Assembly (NCBI GenBank): GCA_002118135.1
Contig: BDIU01000372.1
Span: 1-64,000 of the forward strand
DNA: 64,000 nt
Source of the DNA: Trebouxia sp. TZW2008
Taxonomy: Eukaryota; Chlorophyta; Trebouxiophyceae; Trebouxiales; Trebouxiaceae
Reading direction: 5' to 3'
The translations under genes were made by a program, and so were the position numbers. Below the pieces are notes generated by a model. The model did not search any database and was not told the origin of the DNA. It worked only from the letters and a program-made list of their open reading frames with translations. Positions 60,301 to 64,000 of this stretch are shown here, one piece after another (positions within the stretch are counted from its first letter, which is position 1; the number at the start of each line of letters is the position of its first letter).

Positions 60301-61257
60301 ATGGCATTGGGATTATCATGCCAGCGATCCTGCTGATGCTGGTCAGACTGGCCAGACTGCTGCTGCTCCTGCTGCGGTTGCGGTTGTGGTTGAGGTGGCT
60401 CTGCTTGCCGCTGCGCCTGTTTAGGCCGCATTGAGCGTGGTGCAGTAGCTGGGCTTGGCTCAAATGTGAAGCTACTTGGGGATTGCTTAGTTGAGGAAGA
60501 TTGCTGCCGCTGCTGCAGCTGCTGCTTGACCTGCTGCTCCTGAGCCTCAGCTTGGTGTATCTGGTTTTCGCTCTGCTGCAGCTGCTGTTCTTGCTCAGGT
60601 TTTGTTTGTGGTGCATCACCTGCCTGTGCAACAAGTGGATGCAGATGACGATACAGCTGATGCTTGAAAGAGGCATGACAGCGGGTTGAAGCTTGGAGTC
60701 CAGTTGTTTTGGTTGGGCTGGTCGCTGCGCATAAGACAGTGGCAACGTGCAGGCAAGGAGGCAAGCAGAAGCCAGGCACGTACATTTGTGAGAGCAGGCT
60801 CTTTCTTGAGCCTGTTCATCAGGTTTTGATGCAACTTCTTCCGCTCTGCAATCTGCAACAAGCACCTTGTTGAGCAGAGGCTCGGGGCTTTTGTCATGCA
60901 GAGTTGAAGTTGTTCAAACGGGCTAAAAGGCAAAGCTCCTATTGTTCAAGTACCTGCTGTAGAAGCTCCTCATGCAGAGCAAACAGCTCTTGATCCGAGC
61001 TCTCTGCTTCGGCGCGCGGTACATGAATGGACGGTCTAAGCGTTCTTTGAAGTCCTACATACAAGCAGAGCAGGTTTGTTCCCATGGTGCCTAAAGCTTT
61101 GAGCAACATCGCGGCCTCTTTGTGCTGCAGGACCTGTCTTTCGTCGTGTACGACTTGAAGCCTCGCGAAACGTACGGCACCCAACCGGTGCACATTGCGC
61201 AGGTCGAGGACAAGGAGCTGAAACCCCGACGCGGGCGAATTGGAACGGGGCAATCAT
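54379..61257 (-). CDS. SSII: Soluble starch synthase II, plastid (11 exons, 697 aa)
   Basis: It transfers glucose from ADP-glucose to growing alpha-1,4-glucans in the plastid. Exons 61134-61257, 60954-61054, 60784-60852, 60254-60623, 59484-59635, 58536-58784, 57002-57225, 56310-56523, 55484-55653, 54970-55144 and 54379-54624 join in phase. Residues 1-41 are Arg/Ser/Pro-rich ([15 protein letters not shown]), a plausible transit peptide. A Gln-rich coiled linker follows ([12 protein letters not shown]). The GT5 catalytic domain starts [21 protein letters not shown], with the ADP-glucose loop Lys-Thr-Gly-Gly split by an intron. Further motifs are [98 protein letters not shown] and [12 protein letters not shown] at the end. 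The HNIAHQGRG form and [12 protein letters not shown] ending point to class II. Confidence 0.96.
55266..55305. repeat. 12-bp tandem repeat (gagagcttgaga)
   Basis: Just over three perfect units lie in a starch synthase intron, close to the acceptor-side DNA. No coding meaning. Confidence 0.85.
55705..55960 (-). repeat. Copies of the 5' part of starch synthase exon 9
   Basis: The segment at 55709-55820 repeats the acceptor and [27 protein letters not shown] with high identity to exon 55484-55653. A second short fragment lies near 55915-55955. Both are upstream of the intact exon in transcript order. Confidence 0.92.
56598..56635. repeat. GACA microsatellite
   Basis: Tandem GACA units lie in a starch synthase intron. 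Confidence 0.9.
56668..56735 (-). repeat. Decayed copy of the 5' edge of starch synthase exon 8
   Basis: Reverse-strand sequence resembles the exon 56310-56523 start (TGCCAGACCCAAGAAGGGGG becomes TGTCAGACCCAAGATGGGGG), upstream of the intact exon. Confidence 0.75.
56800..56905 (-). repeat. Copy of the 3' part of starch synthase exon 7 with its donor
   Basis: It repeats [20 protein letters not shown] and the GG|GTGAG donor in the downstream intron. The true exon has [20 protein letters not shown]. Confidence 0.92.
57243..57352 (-). repeat. Copy of the 5' part of starch synthase exon 7
   Basis: It repeats the acceptor and [18 protein letters not shown] followed by a degenerate HQGRG segment, upstream of the intact exon 57002-57225. 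Exon 7 therefore has copies on both sides. Confidence 0.92.
57641..57665. repeat. Poly-C tract
   Basis: A run of C with a few interruptions lies in a starch synthase intron; such tracts are prone to sequencing and length error. Confidence 0.85.
57955..58145. repeat. Two-unit tandem repeat in starch synthase intron 6
   Basis: Two units of roughly 85-95 bp share cactgcatgatccattatga and acagctcaatgctgctgt. No exon sequence is present. Confidence 0.75.
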
Positions 61258-61772
61258 CACTGAGATGCCGTACGCCTACAGGTTTTAGCGAGCATGGCAA
61301 AAGGCGTCACGGATCCATGCCTATGCAGGGTTCATTCCGTCAACACAATGAAGGTCTGATCAACCGCTGCACTTCTTCCTTGCAAGAACGCTCCTTGCAC
61401 CGGATTGTATTGGATGCTAAAACGCAAAGCATAAGAAGAAGACCTTGTGATCGAGACAGAAGTTGCAGCTTTGTACCTCAAGCGGGAAGCCAGATATTAG
61501 CTTGTGTAAGAAATTTGCAAGGCTGTGCAATGCCCTGCAGGCGTACATATCAAGAGTATGCTGTGAGCTGTGGCAAGCGTCATCTGCTTCGTCGCAAGCT
61601 TGCAATTGAGTGCACATGAAATATATTCCGAATTCTGTGATGATGATTGCTCAGCAAAGGAGACGGTCACAATGAACGAGGATCAGCAAAGTCCAGTTTC
61701 AGAAAAGGCCATCAGTGCAGCTACATGCCTACAGAGAGGCACTTGCACCGCAGCGTCATTGCTAGCAACTAC
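61258..61772. promoter_or_regulatory. Upstream region of starch synthase, after the Tim44 stop
   Basis: Both flanking genes are on the reverse strand, so this must carry the starch synthase promoter and the Tim44 3' end. No specific element was recognised. Confidence 0.5.
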
Positions 61773-63749
61773 TCACAGCAAATTGTGCATGCCTCTGACC
61801 ATCATCTCCTTGAGTTGCCATCTAGGGGGATAATGCTTGCCATCAGAACCCACAAAGCCGCCATGCTCCATAGCCAGGGCCCAGAAGTAATACACCCTCT
61901 GAACATCATCTGGCCTACCCTCAACAACGTTGCCAAACTTGTCTCGGCTGCAGTTGATCTGCTGGCATGTGAATTGCACAACCACAACAGGGTCTTCTTC
62001 CAAGAACTTCACATCAACTAGCTCGACCTCACTGGTGTCAAGTATTGTAGGGTCAGCATGTAAGCCCTGTACCAGAGCACAACTGTTAGAATCAGATGCA
62101 AAGGCCCATGTGAATGGATGATCAAGCTGCTGTGCATTCAACCGTATGAGACGCAGTGGGCAGGAGGCATGATCCAAGGCATTGTCATCACAGAATGATG
62201 CTGATTTAGACGCACTGTGCCATTACAGCGTGATGCTTCATGAGGGGACTTGTCAGCATGCGTGCAGCACGCTTGGTGGGCTTTGAGGCAAACAAAAAGC
62301 AGTATCATCAGTGTATCAGCAACATCCTGCCAGCATGGACAGGACTGCGCAGGCTTGCTTGCTACTACTGTTGTGTAAAGATAGCTTGCTATACTGTTGC
62401 ATAAAAGCGCTGATACTGTATTCTGTGCAAGACATCACATCATGTGTATCGACAGGGATGCAGGATGAGGACGCCCAGGCCTATGCATATCATTAAGTAT
62501 GTAGAGAAGGGAAAACGCGTGAAAGCAGACAGATGCATGCCTGGGCCTGCTGAGCAGCAATGATGCCTGAAAGTCTCTCGACCATGTCATTGCTGCAATG
62601 CTGCTTGAGGATGTCCACTTGACCCTTCAGATAAGCCTGAATGACGATTGGGACATCCACTTTGAGGTTGTACAAAAAGCGGACCATGTCAAAGTTTGGA
62701 TCTCGGAATCTGATCTCTTTAAGAGCTTGAGCAGGTTCTGTCTCAGCAAACATATTTTCTTTCATGTCCTGCAAATGTACAAAGCTTGTCAACAGATCGT
62801 TCGTTCGTGCAGATTGCAACAATTTGTTGACAGCATACAGGACATCTCGTAGCAAATAAAGACAACTCTCTCACTGTACAGTACATGTCTGATGCAAAAT
62901 GCAAAGTTGCCATACAGATGTGCAAGATGTCATGCAGTTCAATCTGCACAAGCAGCATTGTCAGCATGACAGTACCTGAAACCTCTGAACTGTGGGATTG
63001 TCTGTTGTTTCCCACCGCTCCCTGATGTCTTCTCGTAAATTGCGCCCTTTCTCCACAACTGGATTGTTGCCCAACACTTTTGCTCGCTCCATGAAGCTGC
63101 GGAAGAATGGGTGAGCCCCTAGCTGCGCAAAGCAATATGCAAGTCGTTCAGCTGAGCGCACTGCGATACTTTCTTGCAGAAAATTGAGTCCTATATGACC
63201 ACTGCAGAGCATGGTTGTTGAAAAAGCTGGTGTCACTTGTAAATCACACTGCTTGCAGGCTTTGGCATAGTCGATGTCATGCACAACCAGCTAGGTAGCA
63301 ATACACTGCTCACACCCTGGGATGATCTTGCTTGCATGCAAGTTTCACAGCCGATCACAGTACAAGAGACAGTCAAGGAATGAGTGAATGGATTTCAGCG
63401 GTGCGTGCCACGCGGCCTGTCTGCCTCTGCAGATTCCGCATGATTACATCAGAGAACCATGCATCACCCACGGCTGCACAGCCATCAGTGGCAGCAGGTG
63501 CACTTTTGCATGCATGCCCTGGCATCATGTCTGCCATGCACAGAAGCACAATTGCAATGGCCAATGTTTTTGAGGAAGAAGTACCTTTGCCTGCATGTTC
63601 TGCCACTGCTTCTGCCATGCTGACTGCTTTTGCTGAACCACCATGACAGCTGAGGGGCCGCCACTAGTGGGCTCAGCAGGCCTCAGGCCATCTGGACGGG
63701 CCCTGGTGGCCGACTCTGTCCTGGGGATAGGCATAATTGCAGCCGCCAC
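61773..63749 (-). CDS. TIM44: Mitochondrial import motor subunit Tim44 (partial, 5' end beyond window)
   Basis: Tim44 anchors the Hsp70 import motor to the TIM23 channel on the matrix side. Visible exons are 63585-63749, 62976-63122, 62541-62768 (GC donor) and 61773-62066, all in phase 0. Another exon between the first two is possible. Motifs are MVVQQKQSAWQKQWQNMQAK, GAHPFFRSFMERAKVLGNN, RNLREDIRERWETTDNPTVQ, FRDPNFDMVRFLYNLKVDVP, the lipid-binding-fold end TILDTSEVELVDVKFLEEDP and QQINCSRDKFGNVVEG, and YYFWALAMEHGG through YPPRWQLKEMM. This order is the C-terminal Tim44 domain. The N-terminal presequence lies to the right of the window. The 5' edge of exon 63585-63749 is duplicated upstream. 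Confidence 0.93.
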
Positions 63750-63794
63750 CTGAATGCACAGTGACATGCTCAGGCTCATTTGCAGTGATGATTT

Positions 63795-63940
63795 TCAGCA
63801 CGTTTTCAAGTGTTATTCTGATTGGCTTAGGCCTCAAAGGTGGGCCCAGCAGGCCTCCAGGAGTCTGGCCAAGCCCTGGTGGCTGGATCTGTCTTTGGTA
63901 TAGGCATGACTGCGGCTGCCACCTGGACACGCAGCATCCA
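63795..63940 (-). repeat. Decayed copy of the 5' edge of Tim44 exon 63585-63749
   Basis: Reverse-strand sequence repeats the acceptor and VAAAVMPIPKTDPATRAWPD, compared with VAAAIMPIPRTESATRARPD in the intact exon, about 180 bp upstream in transcript order. Confidence 0.88.
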
Positions 63941-64000
63941 ACTGAAACTCCTTTGCACTTGCTTGCGTGGTCTGTGCACAGTTATGAGCTGACAACACAT

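Noticed and set aside
61122..61619. Plus-strand frame of 165 codons
   Set aside because: It is antisense to the starch synthase first exon and promoter, with no motif.
1..64000. tRNA and rRNA genes
   Set aside because: No cloverleaf-like sequence or conserved rRNA segment was noticed by eye. A covariance-model scan could still find a divergent tRNA.

Overview
This is nuclear DNA of a eukaryote, most likely a green alga of the Chlorophyta (trebouxiophyte-like; the genus cannot be told from here). The reasons are intron-dense genes with GT-AG and some GC-AG introns, a plastid-type starch synthase II, plastid-targeted proteins, algal/plant gene families, and a TGTAA-type polyadenylation signal behind one gene. 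I rebuilt exon chains by hand from splice sites and codon phase. Most close perfectly in frame, and the exon coordinates are in the entries.

Layout: 1-2560 remnant of a CACTA/EnSpm-like transposon. 2861-11615 (-) long-chain acyl-CoA synthetase. 11891-17285 (+) organellar RluA-type pseudouridine synthase, divergent from the synthetase over 275 bp. 17838-20190 (-) plastid SAM methyltransferase with lumen-type targeting. 20970-22768 (-) triose-phosphate/nucleotide-sugar-type transporter. 23244-23881 (+) DOT1-like methyltransferase. 24676-25641 (-) mitochondrial inner-membrane protease subunit (IMP2-like). 25966-28094 (+) conserved plastid protein of unknown function. 28725-30884 (-) tail-anchored E2 (UBE2J/UBC32-type). 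31543-40441 (+) large protein with a Munc13/PATROL1-like C-terminus. 41876-46912 (-) glutamine-rich repeat protein. 47364-47681 (-) small membrane protein. 48370-53565 (+) DONSON-like replication protein. 54379-61257 (-) starch synthase II. 61773-63749 (-) Tim44, whose 5' end lies beyond the window. These are independent housekeeping genes and form no pathway cluster.

The most striking observation is a recurring architecture. In at least six genes the introns hold tandem, decayed copies of the neighbouring exon edge. Introns upstream of an exon carry copies of the acceptor plus the first part of that exon. Introns downstream carry copies of the last part of the exon plus its donor. The intact exon is always the copy that keeps the frame. 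It looks as though introns here grow by tandem duplication across splice junctions, leaving arrays of cryptic splice sites. Other notable items are a family of about 170-bp pogo-like MITEs lying in introns, a long imperfect intronic hairpin that resembles a small-RNA precursor, and a degenerate pseudouridine synthase exon that has lost its catalytic motif.
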